Positions 34,018-45,973 are shown, counted from the stretch's first letter. The stretch is 64,000 nucleotides of DNA from Theropithecus gelada (GCF_003255815.1 NC_037677.1:111862936-111926935), one strand, 5' to 3'. Made by a program: numbers and translations. The notes: generated by a model not told the origin, from the letters alone.

Positions 34018-34206
34018 TTAGTCCAAATCAAAATGCGAGGCCATGCAAAAAGCCATGCTCTCTAAGGACATCATGTTCCAACTGTACAAGCAATGGCATG
34101 GAGTGTATGTGGTGCAGCAGTACAAAACGATGTGTTGACTCTAATGCCTATATCATCTCTTTTCCCTATGGACAATGTCTAGAGTGGCAAACTGCCACCT
34201 GCTCTC
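34018..34206 (+). CDS. ATRNL1: ATRNL1 exon: PSI-type cysteine module
   Basis: The acceptor is TTTATTTATTCCAG and the donor GTGAGT from 34207. It enters and leaves in phase 1, making it a symmetric exon. The peptide includes RPCKKPCSLRTSCSNCTS and GMECMWCSSTKRCVDSNAY, then FPYGQCLEWQTATCS. It has nine cysteines with C-x2-C and C-x2-W-C spacing, as expected for a PSI module, and an NCT sequon. The first split codon joins the preceding lectin exon to read PVVSPNQNAR. ATRN is similar in layout but clearly different in sequence (ACGDCTSG). Being symmetric, skipping it would keep the frame, but I see no evidence that this happens. Confidence 0.97.
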
Positions 34207-34848
34207 GTGAGTATTTATCTAGAGTACTTTTCATTTGACAGCAACATAAATTACTATTCTATGATGTAAAGAAGAGTTAAATATTTGAAGGAGTTTCAGA
34301 AAATGAGAAAAAATATTGCTACAGCTACTTTTGAAACCAACTGGTACTGTTAACCTCTGATTTTTATTATATCATCATTTTGCATTCCACTATCTTACCC
34401 TAAATATTAACATATTGCCACATATGTACAGCCCCTTTTCCCTGAACTGTGTGTATGTTGCAGACAGCATAACACTTCATGCGAGTGTTCACCTCAAACA
34501 TCACAGATTGCTTTGGTGAGCCTTTTTAGTGTATTTTAATCTAATACAGTTCCCATGTCTTTTCCTTACATGACTTTGATATTTTTGAATAACCTATACC
34601 AGTTGTTTTGGAGGTTTCTCAATTTGGATTGTCTAATTTTTCCCTCATGATTAGATTCAGGAAAGCATTTTGGGGCAAGAATATCGTATCAATGTTGGTA
34701 TATCTGCTACAAGTATAGAATGCACAGTCTTGACATCACATAGAGTTATGTCAGCAGTACTGGACTTGCTATGAGTTGTACTCCAGGAGACAAATCTTGC
34801 CCCTTACTGGTCTCTCATGTTTTCTAAGTACTATAGGATAAGGCTGCA
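34207..34848. other. intron with a diverged ancient repeat, left half
   Basis: From about 34440 the sequence (TATGTTGCAGACAGCATAAC, CCTCATGATTAGATTCAGGA, GGGGCAAGAATATCGTATCA) resembles an ancient interspersed repeat that resumes after the young L1 at 37339. I recognise the pattern but cannot name the family with confidence. Confidence 0.4.
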
Positions 34849-34957
34849 CCTGAATGAATATTTATTTATTTATTTAATTTATTTTCTTTTAGGTGTCTTT
34901 TTAAAATTATTATTATACTTTAAGTTCTAGGGTACATGTGCGCAACGTGCAGGTTTG

Positions 34958-36571
34958 TTACATATGTATACATGTGCCATGTTGGTGTGCTGCACCCATC
35001 AACTCGTCAGCACCCATCAACTCGTCACTTACATCAGCTATAACTCCCAGTGCCATCCCTTCCCCCTCTCCCCTCCCCATAATAGGCCCCGGTGTGTGAT
35101 GTTCCCTTTCCCATGTCCAAGTGATCTCATTGTTCAATTCCCACCTATGAGTGAGAACATGCAGTTGTTTGGTTTTCTGTTCTTGCGAAAGTTTGCTGAG
35201 AATGATGGTTTCCAGCTGCATCCATGTCCCTACAAAGGACACAAACTCATCCTTTTTTATGGCTGCATAGTATTCCATGGTGTATATGTGCCACATTTTC
35301 TTAATCCAGTCTGTCACTGATGGACATTTAGGTTGATTCCAAGTCTTTGCTATTGTGAATAGTGCCGCAATAAACATACGTGTGCATGTGTCTTTATAGC
35401 AGCATGATTTATAATCCTTTGGGTATATACCCAGTAATGTGATGGCTGGGTCATATGGTATTTCTAGTTCTAGATCCTTGAGGAATCGCCATACTGTTTT
35501 CCACAATGGTTGAACTAGTTTACAGTCCCACCAACAGTGTAAAAGTGTTCGTATTTCTCCACATCCTCTCCAGCACCTGTTGTTTCCTGACTTTTTAATG
35601 ATCGCCATTCTAACTGGTGTGAGATGGTATCTCATTGTGGTTTTGATTTGCATTTCTCTGATGGCCAGTGATGACGAGCAGTTTTTCATGTGTCTGTTGG
35701 TTGTATGCATGTCTTCTTTTGACAAATGTCTGTTCATATCCTTTGCCCACTTTTTGATGGGGTGGTTTGTTTTTTTCTTGTAAATTTGTTTGAGTTCTTT
35801 GTAGGTTCTGGATATTAGCCCTTTGTCAGATGAGTAGATTGCAAAAATTTTCTCCCATTCTGTAGGTTGCCTGTTCACTCTGATGGTAGTTTCTTTTGCT
35901 GTGCAGAAGCTCTTTAGTTTAATTAGATCCCATTTGTCAATTTTGGCTTTTGTTGTCATTGCTTTTGGTGTTTTAGACATGAAGTCCTTATCCATGCCTA
36001 TATCCTGAGTGGTATTACCTAGGTTTTCTTCTAGGGTTTTTATGGTATTAGGTCTAACATTTAAGTCTCTAATCCATCTTGAATTAATTTTCGTATAAGG
36101 AGTAAGGAAAGGATCCAGTTTCAGTTTTCTGCTTATGGCTAGCCAGTTTTCCCAGCACCATTTATTAAATAGGGAATCCTTTCCCCATTTCTTGTTTTTC
36201 TCAGATTTGTCAAAGATCAGATGGCTGTAGATGTGTGGTATTATTTCTGAGGCCTCTGTTCTGTTCCATTGGTCTATATCTCTGTTTTGGTACCAGCACC
36301 ATGCTGTTTTGGTCACTGTAGCCTTGTAGTATAGTTTGAAGTCAGGTAGCATGATGCCTCCAGCTTTGTTCTTTTGACTTAGGATGGTCTTGGCAATGCG
36401 GGCTCTTTTTTGGTTCCATATGAACTTTAAAGCAGTTTTTTCCAATTCTGTGAAGAAACTCATTGGTAGTTTGATGGGGATGGCATTGAATCTATAAATT
36501 ACCTTTTCACGATACTGATTTCTTTCACGATATTGATTCTTCCTATCCATGAGCATGGTATGTTCTTCCAT
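34958..36571 (-). pseudogene. L1 ORF2 C-terminal open frame (truncated L1)
   Basis: This 537-codon frame encodes the distal part of an L1 ORF2 protein, after the reverse-transcriptase core and through the C-terminal cysteine-rich segment. Its first Met is not a real start. The first ~20 residues come from a shifted frame around a local rearrangement at 36500-36535, and it runs past the normal stop into the 3' UTR, where the 18-bp duplication produces the repeated ADELMG words near its end. No promoter or ORF1 is present, so it is a pseudogene fragment. Confidence 0.85.
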
Positions 36572-37275
36572 TTGTTTGTGTCCTCTTTTATTTCATTGAG
36601 CAGTGGTTTGTAGTTCTCCTTGAAGAGGTCCTTTACATCCCTTGTAAGTTGGATTCCTAGGTATTTTATTCTCTTTGAAGCGATTGTGAATGGAAGTTCA
36701 TTCATGATTTGGCTCTCTGTTTGTCTGTTACTGGTGTATAAGAATGCTTGTGATTTTTGCACATTGATTTTGTATCCTGAGACTTTGCTGAAGTTGTTTA
36801 TCAGCTTAAGGAGATTTTGGGCTGAGATGATGGGGTTTTCTAAATATACAATCATGTCATCTGCAAAGAGGGACAATTTGACTTCTTCTTTTCCTAACTG
36901 AATACCCTTGATTTCTTTCTCTTGCCTGATTGCCCCAGCCAGAACTTCCAACACTATGTTGAATAGGAGTGGTGAGAGAGGGCATCCCTGTCTTGTGCCA
37001 GTTTTCAAAGGGAATGCTTCCAGTTTTTGCCCATTCAGTATGATATTGGCTGTGGGTTTGTCATAAATAGCTCTTATTATTTTGAGGTACATTCCATCAA
37101 TACCGAATTTATTGAGAGTTTTTATCATGAAGGGCTGTTGAATTTTGTCAAAGGCCTTTTCTGCATCTATTGGGATAATCGTGTGGTTTTTGTCTTTGGT
37201 TCTGTTTATATGCTGGATTACGTTTATTGATTTGCATATGTTGAACCAGCCTTGCATCCCAGGGATGAAACCCAC
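36499..37275 (-). pseudogene. L1 ORF2 reverse-transcriptase fragment
   Basis: A 258-codon frame with the RT core: FNICKSINVIQHINRTKD near the start, DAEKAFDKIQQPF, TRQGCPLSPLLFNIVLEVLA and LSLFADDMIVYLENPI (catalytic FADD). The upstream endonuclease is lost by truncation, and the frame shifts near 36500 relative to the following C-terminal part. Non-functional. Confidence 0.85.
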
Positions 37276-37338
37276 TTGATCATGGTGGATAAGCTTTTTG
37301 ATGTGCTGCTGGATTCGGTTTGCCTGAATGAATATTTA

Positions 37339-37828
37339 ATACTGGATACTGTGTGGTGAGAGTGTCCTTGCTTACAAACACAAATGGCACAGAATATAGG
37401 TGCCAAGGGAATTGCATAATGCTACTGGTAGCACATGGTAGCCTTGTGGGAACTTGAGACCATGTGAAACTCTTTCTGCTTGGGAGAAGAAAGTACTGAT
37501 CTTAGCTAGCTTCTTCATAGCAGAGAATATGGTTTATCTTTCCACAGTCCACTCTTTGACACTGCTGCTCATCAAAAATACACCTTTTCAGCTGAATTAA
37601 TTGGAATTTCAGGTTTGGAACAAAAAAGTAGAAAGTATTTATTCCTGCTGCTCTCATGACCTGTTCTCAATGTTGGTTGCATTCATTCATATCCCACTTA
37701 TTGGTATCTGTCCATCTTGTAATTAATCCAGACTTTATGTCCTTTTTTTGGGAATAATATACTTTTCAGGGGCCCAGTAGTTACCATTCTACCACCATAG
37801 AAAGCTGTAGAATCACCTGAGATAAAGT
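37339..37828. other. intron with a diverged ancient repeat, right half
   Basis: Continues the ancient element split by the young L1 (TACTGGATACTGTGTGGTGA). Beyond that no family is identified. A later part (GGTATCTGTCCATCTTGTAA) may also belong to it. Confidence 0.4.
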
Positions 37829-38152
37829 TGGTATCCAGGTTTTTTTTTTTTTTTTTTTTTTTTGAGATGGAGTCTCGCTCTGTGGCCCAGGCTGGAGTGT
37901 AGTGGCCCAATTTCAGCTCACTGCAACCTCCACCTCCCTGGTTCAAGCGATTCTCTTGCCTTAGCCTCCGAAGTAGCTGGGTCTACAGGCATGCGCCACC
38001 ATGCCCGGCTAATTTTTGTACTTTCTTTAGAGATGGAGTTTCACTGTTGGCCAGGCTGATCTTGAACTCCTGACCTCATGATCTGCCCGGCTCGGCCTCC
38101 CAAAGTGCTGGGATTACAGGCGTGAGCCACCGCACCTGGCTGGTATCCAAGT
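37829..38152 (-). mobile_element. Alu, antisense, with 12-bp TSD
   Basis: Long poly-T from 37841, then GAGATGGAGTCTCGCTCTGT to CACCGCACCTGGC at 38140. The duplication TGGTATCCAGGT (37829-37840) and TGGTATCCAAGT (38141-38152) has one difference. AluS/Y-type. Confidence 0.93.
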
Positions 38153-38999
38153 TTATGTCCATTGAGGATGCTTTGATTTGAACAAAGCAAAATATCAGTT
38201 ACTTGTTAAAGTCCAAACAGACAAATAAAATGAGAAGTTCTTTTGGTTCTTTTTCAATTCCCTTCTTCTCAACATCTGAGTGTCTAGGAAGCTCACAAAG
38301 AAAATAGCAGCAAAAGTCCTTAGATTTTTTTTTTTCTTCCAATACTTTAACCTGCAGTAAACAGGATTTGAAATGAGTGAATCTAACATGTTGGTATGTT
38401 TTTTCGAGGTTCCAAAGAAATTGTAGTTACAGTTCAGTCAAAGGAGACAAAATAACAGCCACTTGCAGTCCAGTGTATCTATTAAACTCAGGAATATGTT
38501 GTGGTTGAAATGTATTCAATGAGATAGGGAAAGCAACAGTTTCCATCTCTACACAGGAATTCTCTCCAGGGGATCTTTATCGCAATTCTAATTCCTTTCT
38601 CCTAACAGTCCTAAGTTCTCCACTATGATCATCTCTCTTCTTTTGTCATATTTGAAACTTTTAAAGGTCAGAGGTCCATTTTAGGTTTTTGTATCCGTCC
38701 ACTGGTTTCCCTGTGTCCCTTTCTCTCCAGGAAACAGTCACTTGGAGTTTTCCTAGGAGTGCAGGCCATAACACAGCTTGTTTCTATAACCTTCCTAAGT
38801 ATCTTCAGGACTTTCTTACTAGATCATTGACTTTGTTGCAGTCCCTCCGTAGGAGCAGCCACTGGCAGCCTGACTGATGAAAATACAAACAACTATCCCA
38901 GCAGCAATATTTGTTTTCTGCCTGTCCACTCTTCCTTCCTTCCTTTTGAGCTTTCTTGTTTTTCCTCTGAGAGGCAACCCATTCTAGTTAGCAATTATA
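38153..38999. other. unassigned intronic block left of a solo LTR
   Basis: Sequence without a recognised family. It may belong to the same unknown element as 39621-40270, which lies on the other side of the LTR. The minus strand has short frames but no convincing domain. Confidence 0.35.
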
Positions 39000-39620
39000 G
39001 TAATGATATGGCTCCCATGAGTGGAGGAACACCAGGGCTCTTGTCTCACGTTGAATTAGATTACACAACACAGACACACGTGGAGTGGTTTTAAGGAGCG
39101 GAGAGTTTAATAGGCAAGAAAGAAAAGAGAAGGCAGAAGGAAGAGGCTCGGCCTTACAGAGACAGAGGGATGGGGGCTCCACAGCTCAAAGAGGAAACCC
39201 CAAGTGTGGTGTGTACCAGGCAGGTATATGTAGAGGCTGGAGGAGTCCGTGTCTGATTTGCATAGGGCTTAGGGGATTGGTTTGACCAGGCATTCATTAA
39301 CGTAGCCCTGGGAAAAAAACTGGCCTTCCCACCCTAGCCTTTTAATATGCAAATACAGGGCACCATGATGTTCTACACACGCGGGGATATGTGGGGCAAG
39401 GGCAAGAGGACAAAGGTAGGAATCGCCATGTTAAGTGGACCCAGTTTCTAATGGCTTGCGTATGCATACTAAAGGTTGCGGCTTGGCTCTAAGAGCCTGG
39501 ACTTTTCTGTTAGACAAGCAACGCTTTTGGAGGTGTTTTAAAAAGAAATGAAAACTTTCCAAGGATCCCTTTTCTCTCTATCTACCTAAAATAATTTCTT
39601 AATAACTTCTATCACAGTAA
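39000..39620 (-). mobile_element. Solo ERV1 LTR with 4-bp TSD, minus strand
   Basis: The LTR at 39004-39616 (613 bp) is flanked by GTAA at 39000-39003 and 39617-39620, the 4-bp duplication typical of ERV1 integration. On + it runs TGATATGGCT ... CTTCTATCACA. It shares its layout with the LTR at 22725-23653, so both are the same or sister families. I do not name the family. A solo LTR results from recombination between the two LTRs of a provirus. Confidence 0.85.
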
Positions 39621-40270
39621 CTTCATAATTCTGAGATCCCTGTTGGTGGTAAGTCTACTATGTTGAAGCCTATAAGTGTATGGCCCTTAGACAACATGGT
39701 CACCCAGTTGATATTAGTCCTTCTTGCCCAGATGAGTCATCTTCCCATTTAGAGGTAGCCACTACTTGAGGCAATGCACGTAGAGACCCACTGACTTTCT
39801 AGGCCTTTCATCACTCCCAGCGGTCCAGTCAAATACGTATTTGGTCCATAGTGGGCACCACTGTTGCTTGAAGAGCTAAGGCAAAACAGTAACACAATGC
39901 AGGCTAGAATCCCAGCTGCAGCTGTTGTGTTCATTTGTTTCTTCAGGCTCTTGGCATCAAGTGGAGAGATATGCCTGGGATGGGCATGGTTGGATGTATT
40001 ATGGGTTGAGCTCCCTGTTGATATCCCTTTTTAGGGATTGTGATAAGGAATGGGGGTGTTGTACCTGATCAAGTGTGTGGCAGTGTAGTGGTTTCAGGCA
40101 TAAAATGGCCTTTTTAGCACAGCAGAACATTTCAAAACTGGGAGCCAGCTGCCCAGGAGAGTTGAATACAAGAGTTGAAGACTTGTGGGGAATGAGACAA
40201 TGAGCGCCTTGTCCTGCCTCGATAGTCATGGTTGTCTCTCCACAAACATTATTGTTCAATGAATGAAGCT
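39621..40270 (-). other. unassigned block with two small minus-strand ORFs
   Basis: The minus strand contains frames at 39749-39934, starting MNTTAAAGILACIVLLFCLS (a hydrophobic, signal-like start), and at 39999-40259 (86 codons with several cysteines). They are in different frames and too short to be a gene. The composition and position beside an ERV1 LTR hint at a decayed retroelement, but I recognise no domain. The call is uncertain. Confidence 0.3.
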
Positions 40271-41857
40271 AGCATGAAAGATTACATACTGTTTGACTAC
40301 ATTTAGGTATAAAGTTCAAAAATAGTCAAAACTACACTATGTTGTTTAGAAATGTGTGTTTAGGTGGTAAAACTATAGAGTAAGGCAAAAGTTTATTCTC
40401 AAAAATGTCAGCTAGAGGATGTTGCTGGGAGAAGTTTAGGGGTGCCGATTAGGAAATGAGACAAGAGAGGCAGTGATCCACTGGTAGGCTTTGTGCAGGT
40501 CCAGTGTGTGTGTGTATAATAATTTATTAATCTTATATTTTTCTTTATGTAATTGTATATGTGTTATATTTCACAGTAAAAAAGGCTAAAAAGTAGGGAA
40601 AAAGTGGTTTGTGAAAGTCTAAGCTCTTATTCTCTTAACAACTTTCTAAAAATTATTTAGAATTAAGCTTATGTTCTCACAAGTTTTTCTTACATCCCAT
40701 TCCTTCTCATTTGTTCTACTTTTTTGTTTTCTCACAATTTTTTTGGTGGTGTAACACACATAACGTAAATTTTACCATTTTAACCGTTGGTAAACAATCT
40801 TTAGTAAATTTTTTCAAATAAATTTGTGACATAAACTTTTGAGTCTTTGCATGTCTAAAAGTATACTTTTCATTTTCACTTGAATGATAAAATGGCTAAA
40901 TGTAGTATTCTAAGTAATTTTTTCCTTGGAACCTCTTTAGCATTCAGTGTTGTGGATGAGAATGCCAATGCCAATCTAATTTTCATTCCTTTGTGGAACA
41001 TCTTTTTTATCCCCCCTTTGGGAGCTTTTAAGATTTTTTTCTTTCTTGTTGGCATTCTAAAATTTTTCATGGTTTTAATTCAGTTTTTCAGTGATTGATA
41101 TGGTTCTTTAAAATTAATTTTTTTTTGCAGTTTTTCATTGAAGAAAATCATTTTTAGATTTTTTAGATTTTCTCATTGGCTCTTTAAATCTGAAGAGTGG
41201 TTTGTTTCTTCATCTGCTAAAAATGTTCTGTAATGTCTTAAAATACATGTTTTCTTATCTTTACTCTTGTTGCAAATATTAAAATAGTTGCTAGAATGTC
41301 TAGATATATCTTAATATCTCTTAACTCTATTCATATTTTTTGTATTTTTGTTTGCTAATATTTAGCTATTTTTCCTTTTATAATCCTTTACTTGGGACTT
41401 TTTATTTAGTTGAAATAAGTTTTTTGAAAACACTGTAATTATATAGTACAAATATAAAAATTGTTGTAACTGATTTTTTTTGAGAAGGTTAGTGAAACAT
41501 AATTCACTATTTTAACACAGGTATGAATTAAATTTCTACCACTGACAAATCAAATAATGATAACTATATACTGCTGGTGGAATTGTCAGCTAGGCAAGCA
41601 TACATCAGATCTTCAGGTCTGTCATTGTGTCTCTTGTTTTTGATCTTTTGCTTCTTTTGTTTTCTTGATTATTCTAGAGGCTTCATTGTCTACTTCTACC
41701 ATTTGTTCCTTGAGCAGGTAGTCTAGTTTGCTATTTTTTCTTCTCTGTAGTTCCGTTCTCTGTTCTGTTGTCAAGTTCGTCTTTCCGGAAGCTGTATATA
41801 GATCATTTGTGCTGATAATGTCCAGGACTACTCTAACAGTTATTTCTATTCCACAGG
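40271..41857. other. intron with a possible L1M scrap, otherwise unassigned
   Basis: At about 40735-40800 GTAACACACATAACGTAAAT followed by TTTACCATTTTAACC resembles the start of an L1M 3' UTR in antisense. The rest, including the region at 41640-41820, has no recognised feature. Confidence 0.4.
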
Positions 41858-42170
41858 GTTTGTTTGTTTGTTTTGTTTTTTAGAGACAGGGTCTTGCTCT
41901 GTCACCCAGGCTGGAGTGCAGTGGCACAGTCTTGGCTCAGTGCAATCTCCGCCTCCTGGGTTCAAGCAATTCTCCTGCCGCAGCCTCCCGAGTAGCTGGG
42001 ACTACAGGCGCCTACCCCCATGCCTGGATGATTTTAGTGTTTTTAGTAGAGATGGGGTTTCACCATGTTGGCCAGGTGGTCTTGAACTCCTGACTTCAAG
42101 TAATCTGCCCACCTTGGCCTCCCAACATGCTGGGATTACAGGTGTGAGCAACTGCGCCCGGCCTCCACAG
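41850..42170 (-). mobile_element. Alu, antisense
   Basis: T-rich tail with GTTT repeats, AGAGACAGGGTCTTGCTCTG to ACTGCGCCCGGCC at 42163. Short TCCACAG copies flank it at 41850-41856 and 42164-42170. AluS-like. Confidence 0.92.
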
Positions 42171-43784
42171 ATTTTTTATTATACACCTGTGTGTCGTTGT
42201 GGGGAAGAAGGGCATTGGACATTGCCTCAAGGAGACTTTGTATTTCTGGAAGTAGTAGTTACCTGGCAGTGATCCACTATCTGTGAATAACGAACTCCTT
42301 CATTGTTTAATTTTTCCCATGTTTTTAACCAACAAACATTTGTAGAGTAGTGAAGAAATGCCAGGAAATACAATAGGGACTAGGAGTACAATGACATTCT
42401 TGTTCAAAATACAATTTAAAAGTAGCTGAGTGTTACTCTTTCGTAGGTGTCAGCTTCTCGGCAATGGTTTTAGTATGCTGTTGACTTTAACTTTTTAACT
42501 TTTCAGGATAAATTATATATATTTACATTATCGTTTTCTACTACACATGTCTATTCATTTAACATTTGAGTCTTTAAAATACTTTTATACTTATCAACAA
42601 AACTTTGTATTGGAAGTGGTCTTTTAGTTGCCTTCAGGAAGTTGCCTCAATGTTCATTTGAGGTTTACTGGTAAATAGAAATTAAGGGAAATTTTTCTTT
42701 GGAAAGGAGAAACAAATAGGATTTTGCAATATTTTCCAGTATTTTTCAGTTATAATATTGTGATATCATTGTTTAAAATTCACAAATTGAAGAGAGGAAA
42801 TATATATTAAGACAATTTTTGACTAATGGTTTCTGAGAAAGCTTTGCTAATATTTGGCGTTATTAATAATTGATATATTTTGGATAGTCAGATATTCTAC
42901 TTGTGAAAATGAATTCCAGGGCAATGTTTAAAGCAATAGTAGGAGATTTAGTCCTAAATGTATAAAGGTTCAAATGAAAATGCAATTAAATTGATATAGT
43001 AAAATAGAATAATACACAACTTGAGGATAAGGTATTATCTCACAAATCTATATTTTTTTCAGTATTTGTAAGTTTATGTGTTCAATTTTAAACACTTTCA
43101 CAATTAAGAAAGGTAATAATTTTTAAAATTTGATGACAATTTCTTACAGGTTGGTTTTTTAATATTCTTACCCGTTTGAAAAACCATATTGGATATTTTA
43201 CAACTTGATCTTTTGAAAAGCCAAAAATAAATAAAATAAAAAGGATTGCTCCAATTACCCACATTTCATACAAGTCCTTATACCACACGTAACTTTAGGA
43301 ACAATAGCATAGCCTGCATAAGGTTTCTCGTATCTTCTATAAGAAAGAGAAGAAAAATTAGCATATGTCAGTTTTTGAGTCCCTGCTAAATAGTAATTTT
43401 CTGTTAAAATGCATGTTGCTTTCTACTCTTGAAAAACAAAATCAGCATTACCTTATTTAATATCTTTATATCTGAAATGAAATCCAAGAGAATTATGATG
43501 TTGCTCTGAACTTGACATTTTTGAACTTATTATTGAAGGCTAAATCTAATAGATAAGCAGAACTAGAAGATTAATAGTTTCTCGTTGTCAGTACGGAAAA
43601 CCCAGGATTCTGTATGTAAGCTAAGGTTTCCCCAGCTGTTTGGAAACATGAATAAGAATGTTGTATTGAGAACAGTTCAGATTTAATTTGTCCATGATGC
43701 ACCTTAAGATATTTTAATGATTGTCTTTGCTATTTTTTGGTTTTGAAATTTTAGTCCTATAAGGACTATTTATTTATTTATTTA
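42171..43784. other. intron, no confident feature
   Basis: AT-rich sequence. An L2-like motif (CCAACAAACATTTGTAGAGT near 42330, GGGACTAGGAGTACAATGAC) suggests an ancient LINE-2 scrap. Nothing coding was recognised. Confidence 0.45.
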
Positions 43785-44095
43785 TTTTATTTTATTTTAA
43801 ACGGAGTCTCGCTCTGTCGCCCAGGCTGCAGTGAAGTGGTGCCATCTCGGCTCACTGCAAACTCCACCTCCTGGGTTCACACCATTCTCCTGCCTCAGCC
43901 TCCTGAGTAGCTGGGTCTACAGGAGCCCACCACCACGCCCGGCTAATTTTTTTTGTATTTTTAGTAGAGACGGGGTTTCACTATGTTAGCCAGGATGGTC
44001 TTGATCTCCTGACCTCGTGATCTGTCCGCCTCGATCTCCCTAAGTGCTGGGATTACAGTCATGAGCCACCGCGCCTGGTCTTATTTATTTTTAAA
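43760..44095 (-). mobile_element. AluY/Sc-type, antisense
   Basis: A long TTTA/TTTTA tail followed by ACGGAGTCTCGCTCTGTCGC to CACCGCGCCTGGTC at 44080. The left flank (CTATTTATTTATT) and right flank (CTTATTTATTTTT) may be the decayed duplication. It sits directly at the 3' end of the next L1. Confidence 0.9.
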
Positions 44096-45973
44096 ATTAA
44101 ATTTAATTTTTAAAATTTCAGTGGCTGTAGGGGTACAATTGTTTTTTAGTTATATGGATGAATTGTATACTGGTGAAGTCTGAGATTTTAGTGCACCTGT
44201 CACCTGAGTAGTGTACATTGTACCCAACATATAGTTTTTTTTTTATCCCTCGTCTCCCTCCTTTGCTCTTCTGAGTCTTCATTGTCAATTATACCACTCT
44301 GTATGGCTCTGTGAACCCATAGCTTAGCTCCCACTTATAAGTGACAACACATACTATTTGTTTTTCCATTCTTGAGTTATTTCACTTAGAACAATGCTGT
44401 TGGCTCCATCCAAGTTGCTGCAAAAGACATTATTTTCTTCTTTTTAATGGCTCAGTAATATTCCGTGGTGTATGTATAACACATTTTCTTTATCCACTTG
44501 TCACTAGATTGTCACTTAGGTTGGTTCCATATCTTTGCAGTTGTGAATTGTGCTGTGATAAACACATGTATGCAGGTATCTTTTTGATATAATGACTTAT
44601 TTTCCTTTGGGTAGACACCCAGCAGTAGGATTACTGGATTGAATGGTAGATCTACTTTTAGTTTTTCAGGAAACCTTCATACTGTTTTTCATAGAGGTTG
44701 TAATAATTTACATTACCACCAGCAGTGTATAAGCTTTCCCTTTTCACTGTACCCATGCCAACATCTATTGTTTTTTGACCCTTTAATAATGTCCATTTTG
44801 TCTGGGGTAAGGTGATATCTCATTGTGGTTTAAATTTACATTTCCCTGATGATTAGTGATGTGAACATTTTTCATTTTTGTTGGCCATTTGTGTATCATC
44901 TTTCGACAAGTATCTATTCATGTCATTTGTCTACTTTTTGATGGGATTATTTGTTTTCTTGTTGCTGATATGTTTGAGTTCCTTGTAGATTCTGGATAGT
45001 AGTCCTCTGTCAGATGCATAGTTTGCAAATATTTTCTCCTGTCTTGTGTGTTGTCTGCTTACTTGGATAATTATCTATTTTGCTGTGTAGAAGCTTTTGA
45101 GTTTAATTAGGTTCCTTTTATGTATTTTTGTTTTTGTTGCATTTGATTTTGGGGTCGTAGTCAAAATCGCTTATGCCAGTGTCCAGAAGAGTTTTCCTTA
45201 GGTTTCTTCCAGAATTTTTATGGTTTCAGGTGTTAGATTTAAATCTTTAATCCATCTTGAGTTGATTTTTGTATATGGCAAGAGACATAGATCCAGTTTC
45301 ATTCTTCTACGTGTGTTGACCCAGTTATCTCAGCACCATTTATTGAATAGGGTATCTTTTCCCCAATTTATGTTTTTGTATAATTTGCCAAAAAATCAGT
45401 TGGTTGTAAGTATTTGGCTTTATATCTGGGTTCTCTATTCTGTTCCATTTTTCTGTGTATCCCCATTTTTCTATGTATCTTTTGATTACCATAGTCTTAT
45501 AATACAATTTGAAGTCAGGTAATATGATGCCTCCAGATTTGTTATTTTTACTTAGGATTGGTTTGGCTATTTAGGCTCTTTTTTCGTTCTATATGAATTT
45601 TAGGATTATTTTTCTAATTTTGTGAAAAATGATGTTGGTGATTTGACTGGAATTGCATTGAACCTGTAGATTATTTTGGGCAGTGTGATTATTCTCATGA
45701 TATCATTTCTTCCAACCCATGAATGTGGGATGTGTTTCTATTTGTTTTTGTCATCTGTGATTTCTTTCAGCAGTGTTTTGTAGTTCTCCTTGTAGGGATA
45801 TTTTACCTCCTTGGTTAAGTATATTCCTAGATATTTTATTTGTTGTGAAAGGGGTTGAGTTCTTGATTTGATTCTCAGGGTGGTCATTTTTGGTGTATAG
45901 CAGTGCTACTGATTTGTGTACATTGTTTTACTGAATTGATTTATCAAATCTAGGAGTCTTTTGGACAAGGACT

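Larger units (their letters stand above)
34849..37338 (-). mobile_element. Young truncated L1 (~2.46 kb) with perfect 16-bp TSD, minus strand
   Basis: The exact duplication CCTGAATGAATATTTA occurs at 34849-34864 and 37323-37338. Between them is an L1 truncated in ORF2 with its 3' UTR at the left. Reading the minus strand, a 258-codon frame at 36499-37275 carries the catalytic FADDM segment. A long frame at 34958-36571 carries the ORF2 C-terminal region with the cysteine/histidine cluster CWRGCGEIRTLLHCWWDC. Near 34865-34897 the tail is irregular: T-rich blocks with AGGTGTC between them before the 3' UTR. The exact duplication and long open frames make it one of the newest L1s here, but truncation and a frameshift near 36500-36571 leave it inactive. 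Confidence 0.95.

Noticed and set aside
34958..37275. A functional reverse-transcriptase gene
   Set aside because: It is the 3' part of a truncated L1 bounded by a target duplication, without endonuclease, ORF1 or promoter, and with a frameshift.
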